Source: Solea solea (Eukaryota > Chordata > Actinopteri > Pleuronectiformes > Soleidae). Taken from it: a stretch of 64,000 nucleotides of DNA. The notes below the pieces were generated by a model that saw only the letters and a program-made list of their open reading frames with translations, was not told the DNA's origin and ran no database searches. The stretch is from positions 24,001,281 to 24,065,280 of the forward strand of contig NC_081143.1 of NCBI RefSeq assembly GCF_958295425.1, in the 5' to 3' direction. Shown here piece after piece: positions 26,085 through 39,776 of the stretch. Positions within the stretch are counted from its first letter, which is position 1. The number at the start of each line of letters is the position of its first letter. Position numbers and translations under genes: made by a program.

Positions 26085-26215
26085 TTAATCAGAATTCTGA
26101 ATTTTTTTTAATCTCTAAGAAAAAAATCATAATTCTGAGATTAGAGAAAAAAGTCATAATTCTCAGATTAAAGAAAAAATCAGAATTCTAAGATTTTTCT
26201 CAGAATTCATACTGT
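26085..26215. repeat. Short tandem repeat of about 28-30 bp
   Basis: Several imperfect units share the pattern aagtcataattctgagatta followed by an a-rich spacer (agagaaaaa). They sit directly beyond the inverted end of the satellite. Confidence 0.65.
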
Positions 26216-26548
26216 TTTAATTTTCTTTTCTTTCTTTTTGTGGCCATAATACTCTTCCATAACAAACACCTGAGCAAAAACTACTTTTACAAATATGTGA
26301 TCAAAAATGAATCCTAACTTTGACTCGAAGACAAAAAAAACACATTTTGCAAAGCCTGAAGTGTAAAAATGTCAAAATAAAAGTAGCGTGCTCACTTATT
26401 TTCATACATAGTGTACCGTTCTCTTAATACACCGGTTTGTAGTACATTTATTTTTGTCAAGTGAAGTGTGTGAATGCATATTGTGGAAAACTTTTACCCC
26501 GTCTATAAAAAAAAAATATATATATATACATATATATAGACATATATA

Positions 26549-27085
26549 CACTGCCTGGCCAAAAAAAAGTTTTCACCTAAAAAAAAAGGGTCACATCGCT
26601 GGACTTTGATTACGGCACTCATTCACTGTGGCATTGTTTCCATAAGCTACTGCAATGTCACAAGATTTATTTCCGTCCAGTGTTGCATTCATTTTTAACC
26701 AAGATCTTGTATTGATGATGGGAGAGTCGGGCCACTGAGCAAAGCCTTCTCCAGCACATCCCAAAGATTCTCAATGGGGTTAAGGTCTGGACTATGTGGT
26801 GGCCAATCCATGTGTGAAAATGATGTGTCATGCTCCCTGTACCACTCTTTCACAATTTCAGCCTGATGAATCCTGGCATTGTCATCTTGGAATATGCCCA
26901 TGTCATCAGGGATTGATGGATTGCATTGATGGAATAATCTGGTCATTTATTATATTCAGGTAGTCAGCTGACCTCATTCTTTGGGCACATAATGTTGCTG
27001 AACATAGACCTGACCAACTGCAGCAACACCTTACCTATTTGCTTAGTTAAATCCAGGTGGCGACTTATTTTTTGACCAGGCAGTG
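26549..27085 (-). mobile_element. Internally deleted Tc1-like transposon with both terminal repeats
   Basis: The left end cactgcctggccaaaaaa matches the inverse of the right end (ttttttgaccaggcagtg) with one change. Both ends are flanked by TA, the Tc1/mariner target site, within a TATA-rich run on the left. The element is 537 bp, well short of a full Tc1 element (about 1.6 kb). It retains a minus-strand transposase piece at 26695-26946 with the third catalytic-region signature [19 protein letters not shown]. It cannot encode a full transposase. Confidence 0.85.
26695..26946 (-). pseudogene. Tc1/mariner transposase C-terminal fragment
   Basis: An 83-codon frame carries the DDE-region motifs of Tc1 transposases: an FQDDNARIH block holding the second catalytic Asp, then [11 protein letters not shown] with the final acidic residue. 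The N-terminal DNA-binding half and the first catalytic Asp are absent, so it is a dead remnant inside the 537-bp element. Confidence 0.85.
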
Positions 27086-27854
27086 TACATATACATACAT
27101 ACATACATACATATATTTCTTTCTATTTTTTTTTTTTTTAATCAGAGCAAGAGAAAAGATAATGGAAAAAATAAACAAGGAGACACAGAAAGGTAGTACA
27201 GAGTTTGGATGTTTATTTAAAGTTATTCCCACTGCACAACCCCTCCCTCTGTGAAAGCCTAGTCTGAAAGGAGGAGGATAGAGGCCACTATAGCGCCACA
27301 TCAACACGTTATTAAACAAGGCTCCTCGTTTCATCACAACACCTCCACCCCCTGCAGATATGGCACTCTGTGCTGCACTGTGGTAACACACTAGCATGGT
27401 GAGGCTAGTTGAGAAAAAAAAAAACACCTTTAGGCAGGAGAAGTGCAATATATGGTTAGAGTTAGTCGCTCCAATTGATGGATAGAAAAAAAATCAATCA
27501 GTTTTACTAGAAAAAAAGTTCCACGGAAGAAAAAAAAAAAAACTATGGTGGTGAGAGACAAAGAGAAAAATTCACTAGTATCACAAGTATCCTCTCTTGT
27601 CCCTCGTCGTGACTGCCTATCAGCGAGGCGTGCTTTGATGATTGAGCTAATGTTGAAATTCGAAGCTTGTGGTAAACCTCAAGATTCACGGCGTGGTCGT
27701 CGTCCTTCTCCAGTCAATGACGCAGCTCCTCTCTCTCCTCCCTCCACACAAAAAACGGAATGACTGAGACAGAGAGAGACAGAATGAGTCAATACTGAGT
27801 GAGAACACTAGAACATACAGAGAGTTTCATTTTAGACAGTGCAGCCCTGAAGAG

Positions 27855-28540
27855 CAGTGGTCCCCAACCCCCGGGCCGCGGACCGGTCCGTGGGTCAATT
27901 GGTATCGGGCCGCAGAGAAAGAATACATAACGGACATTATTTACGTTTTATTTATTATCAGATTCTGAATGATGTTTTATTTTGAAAAATGACTGGATTC
28001 TCTCCGCCACGTCTGTCTATGACTCACTCTTGACGCATGTCAAGATGCTTGCCTCGGTCATATGTCACAGTCGAAGAAGAAGATCAACTGCTGGTGATCG
28101 CAAAATGACAGCGGCCTTAAAGTTATGTTTGAGACAATAACTCTGCCGGTGTTCTGGATTAAAGTCATGGCAGAACACCCTGAGATGACCACAACTGCAC
28201 TGAAAACCCTGTTGCCATTTCCGACATCCTATCTGTGTGAAGCAGGGTGAACGGGTGCTGCTGCTGTAGGCGCAGCACCCGTCTCCTGCCTCGCATCATC
28301 TGGGTCCTCTGTTACCGGCTGCATTGCAATTAACAGGCATGACGCCATATTTGTCCTTTGGTTGATGGACTTTTCTGCGCTCTGTGCAGCATCGTTGGCG
28401 CGAAGTTACAAGAACGCTGTTAATAAATTTGCATACACAGTGGATTCCCGTTTATTAATATATTTAGAAATACCAGTTTTTATGCTCGTCGTATCAAATA
28501 TTGTCTGACATTAAACCGGTCCATGGTGCAAAAAAGGTCA
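27855..28540. mobile_element. hAT-like non-autonomous element
   Basis: It opens with cagtggtccccaaccccc then gggccgcggaccggtccg, a start familiar from hAT/Charlie-type elements. Near 28513-28530 the word accggtccatgg with tgcaaaaaagg looks like the matching far end, eroded. No transposase frame is visible. Confidence 0.65.
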
Positions 28541-28569
28541 AAACTTGAACAAAACATATCTAATCCTTA

Positions 28570-28781
28570 TGACGCCCAGGCGTGTTTTTTACGAGTGTGG
28601 AGAGGACATTATTCCAGACCTGCAGTGTCCTGAAATCTTCAACTTCCTTTCATCAAACTCCAGAGTCACTGAAAGTTTACAAGAGCCTGGATGGAAACAA
28701 ATGGACACAATCTGACTTTGTGACTAACTTTCAACTCTGGAGTCTACCGGCTAAAGATAGTGTTGTTGTCACTGGACAGGT
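28570..28781 (+). pseudogene. Orphan exon fragment, possibly of a teleost SWIM/YqaJ-type transposon-derived gene
   Basis: An open frame carries the peptide PESLKVYKSLDGNKWTQSDF and a later SLPAKDSVVVTGQ, then a good donor (cag|gtaagtg) at 28782. From memory, multicopy teleost proteins with a SWIM zinc finger and YqaJ nuclease domain begin with a similar LKAYKSL...V..GQV pattern. That match is not tested. No partner exon was found nearby, and the fragment lies between eif3b and transposon debris. Confidence 0.4.
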
Positions 28782-29162
28782 AAGTGTCGCGTCAGCATTC
28801 ACAACGAGCAGTGCAATTTAAATAATTGCTGCATTCCAGAGAGATAACCACAAAATGAGTTGCTCAGTTTTCAGACATATTGCCTGATTTATGCGTTGTC
28901 GAGTATACACGTCTATGAAGGGTGGACAGCATTGTTTCCTGCCTGAGGACATTACCTTGGTTGTGTGTCATCAGCTACCAGAGCTCTATTTCTGCTGATT
29001 CTGAGGCATGAATATGGACTGATGATCATTTTTGTAATCAAATCATAATAAAACTGAAACACGTAGCATCGAGAGATGCACAGCCCTAACACTAACACAC
29101 CGTCAGGCATGACCAACAACTAACATGGATGACCATCCTGGATCAGTTACCTGTGTTGGGTA

Positions 29163-32100
29163 CTACAGATCTCCAAGAGGAATGATTTCTTCGTTGATAA
29201 AAAATTCAATAGTCTCCTCTTCCCAGTCATCCACATTGCTGTCCAGCTCATCAGTGTCCACTCCTGTATTACACACAAACAAACACACACACACACACAA
29301 AGTCAGGGGTCTTTTCAAACTTTAAAGTAGGGAGTTTTGTAGAAAAGCGAGGGGAGCAGGACGTCGCACCTCCTCTGAGCTCCAGACGGAGGCTCTTCTG
29401 TTCTTGATAGGTCTGCTGCGCTTTCTCCCTGTAGCTACGATACTCCTCCATCATGGCCCTGCGCTTGTCCACCAGCTCCTACTCACAAACAAAAGCATTT
29501 ACGTTGTAGTTTTTCTCCCAATTCAAATACAACAGATGATCCTTGTGGTGCGACACCAGCTACATGACACAGATGTCAGGGCATAAACATTGAGCTTGTA
29601 TCATCACCACAAACCCACCATTTCCAACACAGAATAAAAAGGGATGATGTCATTACAGAAAATGCAATGGGTCAAACCTTTGAAGCCTTGGACTGGCTCA
29701 GACGATCCTTCTGCTCAAAGATCTTGGAGTACTTCTTAAGATCCTTCTTGATCAGCTGCAAGAGACAGAACAGTCACCACAACGATAAAAACAACAACAC
29801 CACAACTGTGCTGCAAAAAAACACAATAGCAGGACGTTGTTCGCTGTGAGCCTCAGACCAGAGTTAAAATCATGAGCTACAGTGCAGCTCTCATACGAGG
29901 TGTCAGAAAAGTTTGAGTTTGTCATCACTGGCTTCACATATACATATTTTATTCAAAAGTCAAAATCATTGTCAACAACTTTTTCAAGATAGACTGGAGG
30001 CAACCGTAACATTGCTCAAGTAAAACACAAAAGGTGCCCATGAAAGGTTTCCCAAGTAAATCCTACGGCTTAAAAGTCAATTATTAAATCATTAGTAACT
30101 TTTGAGTGTTTTTTTTTCAAAATACTAATTCAAGTTCAGATTTTACAGCATCTTAAGAATATTTTCTGGCTTCAAATCATTAAAAATGAGCATTGTTTCA
30201 AAGTTTAGTAAACGATCAACATTTTCTTATATATCAGGGCAAAAACAACTACTTGATTAATCAAGAAAACAACCTACAGATTAGATGAAGGACACATGAT
30301 ACAAATAATATTTAACAGGTAAAAATAGGGCAGGCATAGAAGATGAACAGTTACCTTGATCTCATCGACACTGAGCAGGGTGGGTGGTCTTGGCCTCCAC
30401 AGCAGCTGACAGAAGCGATCCTTGTTGTTCTTCTGAAGAAGACGGCCCTGGAACGTCCACAGCCAGTACGCATTGTCCACCTGGACACATGAGAAGGTAA
30501 TTGTGAGGTTTTTTTTTTAAAAAAACATCAAAAGTGCTGAATTGCTCAGGGCAGGATGGGAGGTGCTCGAACCTTGTGGCTCCACCAAGAGACAGAGGTG
30601 ACGACGTAACGACCGGTCGGGTCCCACTCCACGTCAGACGCCATGTAGTGCTCTGCTATGTTCATCATGGTGCAGTCTGACGTGTCCACAAAGGCTAGAG
30701 CGCCGTTCATACTGCACATGAAGGGAGACATAAGGGTTACAAACACAAACACATGTATGTATACATAAATGTGGGCATCAGATCAGAAGCTTAGACTGAG
30801 AGAGACTGACTGACCTCCTGAGTCCAGCCAGCACCAGGAACTGTCCCTGAGGACTCCAGAAAATGCTGTTGGCCTGCTGTTTATCAAACATCTCTGGAGA
30901 AAGTAAGACGTTAAAAACATTTAACATAAGGTCGGATAAAAAGGACTGGTCAATTAAAAAAAAAAAAAACGTAAACATAAATAGCAATAAATCAACAGTT
31001 CAATTAGTGCTTGGCACAAAAAACAATTTTCGTGTACTGCAAGACTGGTATATGAAAACCAGAACTAAAATGTGTAAATGTGAACGCACGTGTGCCAACT
31101 CTACTTACTTTGCATATCAATCTTGCCGTTGTTTTTGACATGATAGAAGGAGACGCTAATCCTGGGGGGCTCTCCGTGGAGAACCGCAAACTTGCTGCCA
31201 TTGGGCTCCCATGCAAAAGCTATGATGCCCTCTGAAAGCAGAATGAACAAAAGACGTTAAACGTTTTGTTCTAAGCAGGAAATGACCACTTGGTGTTTAA
31301 GTGCGAGTTTGTTCTTACCCTTCATCTCCACCACATCAACAGGAACCTGCTTCTCTCTCATGCGGAAGATTTCAAAGTTGGTAACCACGCCCTAAAAAAA
31401 GACAATAAAATAGATTTAGAGTTTTTTTTTTTTTTTAAAGGCAGTTCCCGTCCGTTTCACAATTCGCTGATCGTCATTGTACCTGTGTTCCTTTTGGAGT
31501 CCGGTCCACTTTCACACACAAGTAATCTCCATTTCTCTGCCAGTGCAGTTTGCAGTCAACAACGTTGAAAAGGTTGCGGACGCGGATCTCCTGGCGGGAA
31601 GGCAACTGCATCAGAGTGACTCTGGCTGGGATGTCTTTGTCCTCGGGTACCCAGAATGCTATGATGTTGTCACCGGGAGACCATGAGAAGTCCCTGCAAA
31701 AACAGACTCATGTCAATATATCCACACACTGCTGAAAGCAGGCAATGATAAGATGCTTATCATCAATAAGGCCTCTTACTTAATTCCATTAATCTTAAGA
31801 CTCTTCTTGTCCAGCAGGCCCATAGACTGTAATGAGCAGAAAAATGACATTAGTTTCATGTTCACATTATACATAACTGCAAGTATACATTTTTTTAAGT
31901 CTGCTTACTGGAGTTTCATAGATGCTCAGTGTGTCTATGGTCATCCTGGCAAAGAACTTTCCATCATGGCTCCACCTGAGAACCAAATTGAAGTTCATTA
32001 AAACATCATAACAAGTGTGAAAACAGTGCATTTAAAAATGGACGAAAAACAAAGGAAACTTACTTAAATATGGGCCAGTGAGCAGAGCTCTCACAGTGGA

Positions 32101-35100
32101 AGCCTCTCTTCTTCTGTCCAGTCAGAATGTCCCAGATGATGATCGCCTGAGGGTCTTCCTTTGTGTCCATCAGTGGACTGAAGGTCACCGCGTACCTGCA
32201 TGACATCAGGACATCAGATAAAGTTCAGAGATGGATGCTGCATACCTCAGACACGAATACCGAGCTTCTTCTGTACATTATCAAGCAAATTGTGTCTAGA
32301 TTTGATGCACAAGGTTAAATGTAAATTATTCTGTAAAATTGTGTTCCATTTTAGTTTTCTTTTAAACAATGAGGCTAAAGGAAACATAGAAGAACAGCAA
32401 CTAATGATTCATCTTTCAATTATTTTCTTGGTTAATTAATGTATTGTGTTGTTCACTCCACTCTCGTCTTTGCCAGAATATTATACAGTGATCATTGTTT
32501 AATTTAATGGTGTACTGTGGCTTTATCTACGCAAATACAAACAGCTGACCCCAGCCTATTTTTTGGTCAGGTTCAGTCTTGTTGACTGCTTTACATTTAA
32601 CTTCAAACACATGGGGTAGGCTGGATTATTTTTGATGTCATTGAACAACAATTGTCTGTGATACCAAACGGAAGCGATGCTTACCTCTCACACGGTGAGA
32701 AGTCGATGAGGGACACACCCTGGTGGCTGAACCTCTGAATCTGTTTGAACTTCTCACCGCCCCACAATGCAATGCCACGCTGGTGGAATGTGGCCAGATA
32801 GGTGCCTTTAGGAGACCAGCGCACATATGTCTCTGTCCAACGCTGAAATCAAACAAATACACTTATTTAATCTGCAAACCAAACCTGTGCTGTTAGATTC
32901 TGCACTTCCACACGTCATGGATTACTCACGGCTCTCTCTTCGGCTGTGATTGGCTCCTTTGCGTCATTGGAAAAAATGGCGGTCCTCTCACCAGCTTCGT
33001 AGATCACACTGTATTGGTCACGGCAGTCTGGGTCCTCAATCCAGTGGCGCATATTACCCTAACAGACAGACGAACCCAGGAGTTTTAGAAGATTAGGCCA
33101 TTTTGTCCCTTTACTGGTTTAATGTTAAGACAAAAGGCAAACAATAATCCAGTGCATTAAATATACAATGAATGGGTTATGACAAATACTCACAAAATCT
33201 TTGAAAGGCTGCTTTTCTGGAGTTTCCCACTCATCACTGATGTTCATGTACCTGAAAAAAGACCCCCAAAATAATGTCATGTTTCGCCCAATTTGTTTGA
33301 GTTTATCTTTATGGTGTGTTGTCTTTTCCAACACTTACTTGTCAAAGTCGGTAAAAAGGTTGACCCTGAACGTATGCTGTTTATCCAGTTTGTATCCATC
33401 TGCATTCTTCACTGCCTCGAGGGCCTGAGTTGGACCACCATACTCCAGGAAGATGTAGCTACATGAGATAAGGTTATGTATTTTATTTTAAAAAAATCTG
33501 AAACACACTGCTTTGGCAAGAGAAATGAATAAAGCAAATGGGTGAGACTACAGGATCTTACCCTTTGGTCAGGCCATCGGCGTCTGGGTAGAACTCGTTG
33601 GTGATTTTGCCAAACTTGGAGAAAATCTTGTGGATGACGTTCTTGAGTTTCTCCAGACGCTCTGGGCCCACCTGAGGAACGTTGTCCACCACCACCACCG
33701 AGTCAATGCCATCAGCCTCCAGAGGCTTGTCCTTTAGGATGTCCTCCAGGAACTCTACAGAGTGGAGGGAAAGAAGGGAAAGATCAGGACGAGCAGATGT
33801 GACCGTTTTTCTGATCTCAAAACAATTTATAGTCTTTTTGATATTTCTCTGAAAAGGTAGCAGTCATCCTATTAGAATTATTGTCTGTTGAACAATAATT
33901 CACTGTCCTAGTAATGTTACACTATGATAGATGAATCACCCATGGTCTGATAGAGGTTAAAATACAATTTAATGCAACTACTAATAATAAATACAAGGTC
34001 TTAATGGACATATTTTGTTGAAATTGATTTAGAAAGGTGTTAAAGTCAACATCTTTTTAATTTAGAAAACTGTAGATTGGGGTGCTTTGTGGCGGAATTG
34101 TAACACAATTTGGTGCATTTGGCCAAAACACATTGTTTGCATGTATAGGTACAATCCAATTATATCTTACATTAACTACTCTATTTATTTTTTTAAGAAA
34201 AACATAAAACATTTGCATGTTTACAGGTTCTTAATTGTGACTCTTTAGCAATTGTCATTAGTGTAAGTGCAGCAAATACGATTTAACTGTTAGTTACCAA
34301 CTAAAAAAATCCATTAAAACTTTCATTTTTTAATATATATAATTTCTAGGTTTACAGCTTCTTAAATGACATTTCCTGGTATTTTTGTTCAGTAAATTGA
34401 GTATATTTGGTTTATGAATAAAACTGAGGGTGCTGACATTTAGAGAACACAATTTAATAGACCAATATAATAAATTAATTGGGAAAGAAAAAGCCATTGT
34501 CATCTGCAGCCCGAGGTAAGACATACGTGGTTGCTCAACAATGTTAATGCAATGGCTTTACGAAAAACCACATTTTATAAAGATCCTTTTATTACAGCCC
34601 GAATTATTATTTTCTCATTATTTCACCAAAATTGCAATCAAGCTGAAGGGAGAATTTTCTGAACAAAAGTCTGAGCCTAATAGAAAAGCCTAATAAAAGG
34701 CGTGTTGTACATAACATACAACGAATAGATTGATGAGATATTATATGGTGTGTCTATGTCTGGTGTAGCTCTGCACGTCTTATCTGTTAAGGCTGTCTCC
34801 ACCCCGGGTTTGAAAACTATCTTCATATGCCAGCTGCTTCGTTAAAAACCACAGACTGTCGAGTAGAGATTCTGGCCAAACGTCTCATTTAGGTACGAAC
34901 AATATTTCCTGTTAGACACGCTTCTACAACGCAGTTATAATTTCCCATATGACAGACAGACTGAAACAAGGCCACAATGACGGAATGTAGTCTGAATAAG
35001 GACACAATGGTCGTCGAATAATTATAGTTTATAGAACTGAAATAAATGTTCAGGGAGTGGATAAGTTTGTGCTCACTAAGGTCTTTTTTACAGTCAAAAT

Positions 35101-35300
35101 TCGTGATGACAGAGCATCAAGCTAGCGACAGTGGCCCTCTCTTTTGCGCTAACTGTTAGCACCAGGCCAAAAAGCCGGCGTCTTTCCTGTCGCTGCTCAC
35201 CCTCGTCCTCGATGTCATCCTCGAAGTCTTCCGGATCACTAAAGGAGGGTTCCTCCTCTTCGTACTCGGCGTCGTCCATTATATCCACCGTATCTTGCAT
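29163..35300 (-). CDS. eif3b: Eukaryotic translation initiation factor 3 subunit B, complete
   Basis: EIF3B is a core subunit of eIF3, which joins the 40S ribosome during translation initiation in the cytoplasm. It holds an N-terminal RRM, a WD40-type beta-propeller and a C-terminal helix that binds other eIF3 subunits. Coding exons in transcript order: 35300-35201, 33754-33562, 33458-33339, 33251-33194, 33058-32930, 32842-32685, 32195-32064, 31975-31909, 31826-31780, 31693-31483, 31391-31319, 31231-31109, 30893-30815, 30711-30573, 30480-30355, 29755-29678, 29478-29370, 29263-29163. They sum to 2043 bases (680 aa plus stop) with every junction in frame. Landmarks: [14 protein letters not shown] at the N-terminus, RRM in exons 2-3 ([11 protein letters not shown]), [87 protein letters not shown], and a charged coiled C-terminus. 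It is shorter at the N-terminus than human EIF3B (814 aa), where that region is low-complexity. Confidence 0.97.
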
Positions 35301-36312
35301 TTAACGGGACTACGAGACGGGAGTTCTCGCTACAAAGGAGCAAAAATCCCTAAACCGAAGAGGCTGGAGGCGTTCGGCCGGTGTGGTACCATGTGCGACT
35401 AGGCGAAAATGGACGATGCAACGGAAACGCATCACCGGAACCGACTCGACGCCACGACTCGCTGCGTGGGAAAGATAGAGCTGTAAAACATACGGATGCG
35501 CTACGTGTTGCAACTCTTATGGGTACATTGGTGTAGAGATCGTCAATCGGAGCCGCGGTCTCTGCCGCGACGCATTGGCGTAATAAGAAAGAAAAAGGAA
35601 GTCGTAAAGTGGTACAGCCTGAACTGTTTCCCGCGAGATGGACGTTCAGAGGAAATAGAGGCTTTCAGAAGAACATTTGAGGGTGTAAGGGAGTCATTCG
35701 TCACTCGCCAGACATTAGCCGGTAACTGAATTTTTTGACAATGCTGTATTTTTACAAGGCTTTTAATGTGCTGTTAAGTAGACACGAAGAAGCCTCTTGG
35801 ATGAGGGCTGGAACTTCTTCAACTTAGTCCAGTCTCCTACAGCGAACTACTGATAATCTTGACTATGACCTGGATGAATGAGAATCTTCTGAGACTTGTT
35901 AGGTCGTTGTGTTTAACCGCATGCGTACATATGTACATCGGGTTTGGATTATAAACCATCATTTAAAATTATTTATACTTAAATAAATATTGGCCCACAT
36001 TAGAGGGGGTGTGTTGGGGGAGTAGTACATGTCTTGCATTACATGGTAGGCTATGGACACACTTAACCTTATCGCATGCACACATATACACATGGCTCCT
36101 TATTCGTTGTTATGGTAACATCTGCCAACATTTTTGTGTTTGTTTTTGCGATTTTTCTTGACTTCCTCACCCTAACTTTCACCAGTCAGATGCCTCATAA
36201 GGATCCAGGTCTGTTCCACATAACAACTACGGGTCCTGACAAGGTCAGTGTTTATGCCTGAAAAGGTCCTAAAGAGGGAACAACAAAAAGAAGGACACCC
36301 ACACAAACGGAC
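35301..36312. promoter_or_regulatory. Divergent (bidirectional) promoter region between eif3b and brat1
   Basis: The two start codons lie 1.01 kb apart on opposite strands with no coding exon between. The eif3b side (35300-35720) is rich in CpG (cggacgatg, gcctgcgtggg-type words), as expected for a housekeeping CpG promoter; no clear TATA box is seen. A possible small 5' UTR exon of brat1 may lie at 36189-36240 (after ccagtcag, before a gtcagt donor), which is uncertain. Confidence 0.5.
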
Positions 36313-39300
36313 ATGGACAAAGAGTGTGCGTCGCTGCTACCCCAGGTCTGTGAGGTGCTGCTGGACTCGGGTTCCTCTCTGCCTGATGATACCAGCCTGG
36401 AGAAACTGCTGGACTGGTTCTCAGGACTCATAGAATCTGGTGAGTAATGAAAATAATGAAACTGGTGGGATCCTTTTCGATCATTTGTGTGCCATTTTTT
36501 CAATGATGGTGTGAATAATATACATTAAATGGAATCAGATTTTTTTTTCTAATTCTGATTTGGGCCACTTTCATACATGGTCAGGTTGAAATGCAAATGT
36601 CATATAATCTGGTCTTTTTCAAATCTGATTTTCTAGGAATGGGATGATACCATTACCGATATCTACCAATACCGATATCGGTCCGATACAATCATTTTAG
36701 ACCATTTCTGAACTGTGAATCTGTTAACGTCATTAAGACACAATTCTCCAACTGTGTAACAAATATTGTTCTCCCAAAAGGAAGAAATAAATAAATGGTT
36801 TTGCTGACTTTTATTTTAATTTTTACAGTCTGTGCATAGTGCAGCATGCGATATATTGGATCTTCGGATTGTAGCAGATTCTACATCTTTATCTGTCCGA
36901 TATCCGATCCAGTGATTTTAACGAGCTGGGATGTAACAACCAGTATCAGAGCGATACTGACATTGACCGATACTGGTTCCCACCCCTATGATTTTCTCTC
37001 ACACTCACTTTGTGGCCCCAGTCTAATTGTTTTGTCTCATACATAATGTTACTCAGTAACTACTTCCTGCATGTTCAAGCCAGAGACATCTCGCTGGCCT
37101 GGATCTTCTGAAGATCCTCTTCTATCATGTCTCTTTTTTCTCTCCAGGTGAAGGTGGAGCTCTGCTGGAGGCCCACCCATGTCTACTCGAATTCATATCA
37201 GCTGTGGTTCACAAACCGTCATCGGACCCCAGTGTCATCTCTTTTGCGCTCAAAGTCTGCGGCTTAGTAGCTGCAGCTGAAGACGCCTTCAAAATGCTTC
37301 AGGTAGAATCCTGATACCTTGTTCTTAACAATTCTACTTCATTGTAATTCTTAGTAAAGGTTCTGACTCAGGTGATGTCCCCTCTGTAGGCACGCTTTAT
37401 TCTGGACCTTGCCTTTAACCATCAACACTGGCACAGAGCAGGACTTTGGGAGGATCCTTGTGTTCGGGTTGGTTGGATCCAGGGTTTGAGGAAGATGCTG
37501 CAGCACTCGGAGGCTCTCCATTTCTTTGTGCAAGCAGGTGACTCTTTGTGAAGGACATACACTTCTCTCTGTACACTTAATATTGGTTAAAGAGAAGTAA
37601 CAGGGGAGGCAATAACAACACAGTTACAAAGTGTTGGACGTTACATTAAAGTGTGTTTTTTTTCTGTTCAATTCTGCAGATTTAATTTCAGAGCTGCTCC
37701 AACTCCAAACTGACTCCAGTCTATTTGTCGTCTCCGCTGCAAATCAGCTACTGGCCCACATCCTGCTCTTCTTTCAGCCAGCGTTTTCCACAAGACGCAA
37801 CGGCGTACATATGGAACATAGGGATGACATGATGTCACACGCCCGCATCACTGAGACAGATCAACCAGAAGTCCACACGGAAACCAGCAAAAGTTACGCT
37901 GCTGTTGTCGTGACGATCTTAGAGTATCTCAACGAGTCACTGGTGACCAAAGACAACTCTCAGCTCCGTCAGAGTCGGCAGATCCTCAAAGTTCTGGTTC
38001 TGCTCCTGGCCCAGGCTGGGCCGTTTCTCCGGGACCAGCTGCTTCAGTCTGTCACAGACTCTCTGGAGGAGCTGGTGACAGCAGGTTACAGTCAACTCAC
38101 GCTCCCTCTAATGGACGTCATTCTGGCTGCACACAGGTACATGTGCTCTCTAATCGACATTAGTAGCCACGTAATGTAATGTAATGTAATGTAATGTAAA
38201 AAAACGTGATGCATCATTCCCACATGTGATACAGTCAAAATATTAAATATTATTCTTCTTCGAGGACGAAATCTTAAAGATAAAAATTGCTTTAATCATA
38301 AGAAACTTTAGGATCTTTCTTTGTCAACAACAGTACAAACCTTGGATGAAATGTGGTACATGGGGTATATATCCTAAATTTTGATTTTAACTCCTAACAT
38401 ATAATATAGCAAACATTGGAAACATTTACTGCCATATATGTACCCAGCAGGGCTGAACCATTACAGTAAAATGTATTTTTTCCAAAGTATATTGTGACTG
38501 CGTTTTGATTTTTGATACAAACATTTAGTAAAACTTTAAGTTGAACTTTAGCCTTTAGTTAAATATCTACTGTGTCAATACTTTACAATACATACAAATA
38601 ACACCAAATGATTCACTATTGTACTGTGTTTTTTTTTTTGTTTTGTTTTTGCTTTAGCAGCCTCAGCCCTGATGAATGTGTCCCAGACCAACGAATGGGC
38701 CGCCTTCTGTCATCCATGCTGAACGTGAACAAACCCTCTGACCTCATTCATGCTGCGGCTGCTGTTCTCCACAGAGGCCACCAGTAAGCAGCCGGTCACA
38801 CACGCTCACACACACACACAAAGGTTCAGCCTCGTCACTACAAACCCCAGTTTGTATGTAACCGGTGGTGTGCAAAAAGAAACGAGGGCTGGACCAAAAA
38901 GCACTTTTGGAGGCACTCATGAAACAAAGAAAAAACACCAGTCAGAACTAACAGAGAATACATAATGAGAATTATAAAAACATATAACAAGACTTTTATG
39001 GTAAAAAGCCTGTGAACCAATGAATCAAACTGATTTGTAAGGATATCAACATAAATATGGACTTAAAAATGTGATTAAAATGCAATTCACAGCAATTATC
39101 TATTGAACTTTGGTTATTTATTGTGATTAACAAGAAAAACCCTAGTTAAAATAGAATACACATAAACAGATATTTCAACACAATACTAGGCATTGTTACA
39201 TATAGAGATTTTAGCCTCTGTCTTTTTCTGCATGTCCCTTTAGGGACACTGTCCACACAGCCCGAGCTGTGAGAATACTACTGCTACCCCTCGACATTAT

Positions 39301-39734
39301 CACCGGTCACACTCTGCTGGGCACAAACACAGCAGGTAACACACATGAAAGCATGAATATGTCAAAATAAAGTCGGCTGTATGATACCTACAGTATGTGA
39401 TTATTATTCAATTTTTCTGTCCGTGCAGATGAAGAGCATCGGTGTTCGATGGCAAAGCAGCTGAAGAGTAAAACATCCTGCATCTCTCTCATCTGTGTCT
39501 GTCTGACGAACGCACCACACGTCACCCTCATGGTGAGAATGCAAGAGTGTCTGATGATGTGGAAGTCAGTGCTGGGAGTTTATTCATTTTTCATATACTC
39601 CAAGACTGATAAATGAAAAACGGAACATGGCGCAGCCAAACACTGTTCGAGGGGGGACCCTTTTCACCGCTGCACCAGACATGCTTAAAGGAATACTTCA
39701 CCGCATTTAGCTTTGTATTACTAGAATAGGGGTA

Positions 39735-39776
<42 letters not shown>

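Noticed and set aside
26695..26946. A functional transposase
   Set aside because: Only the C-terminal third remains, inside a 537-bp deleted element.
35094..35300. A 68-codon single-exon gene on the minus strand
   Set aside because: It is eif3b exon 1 (35201-35300) read on into intron 1.
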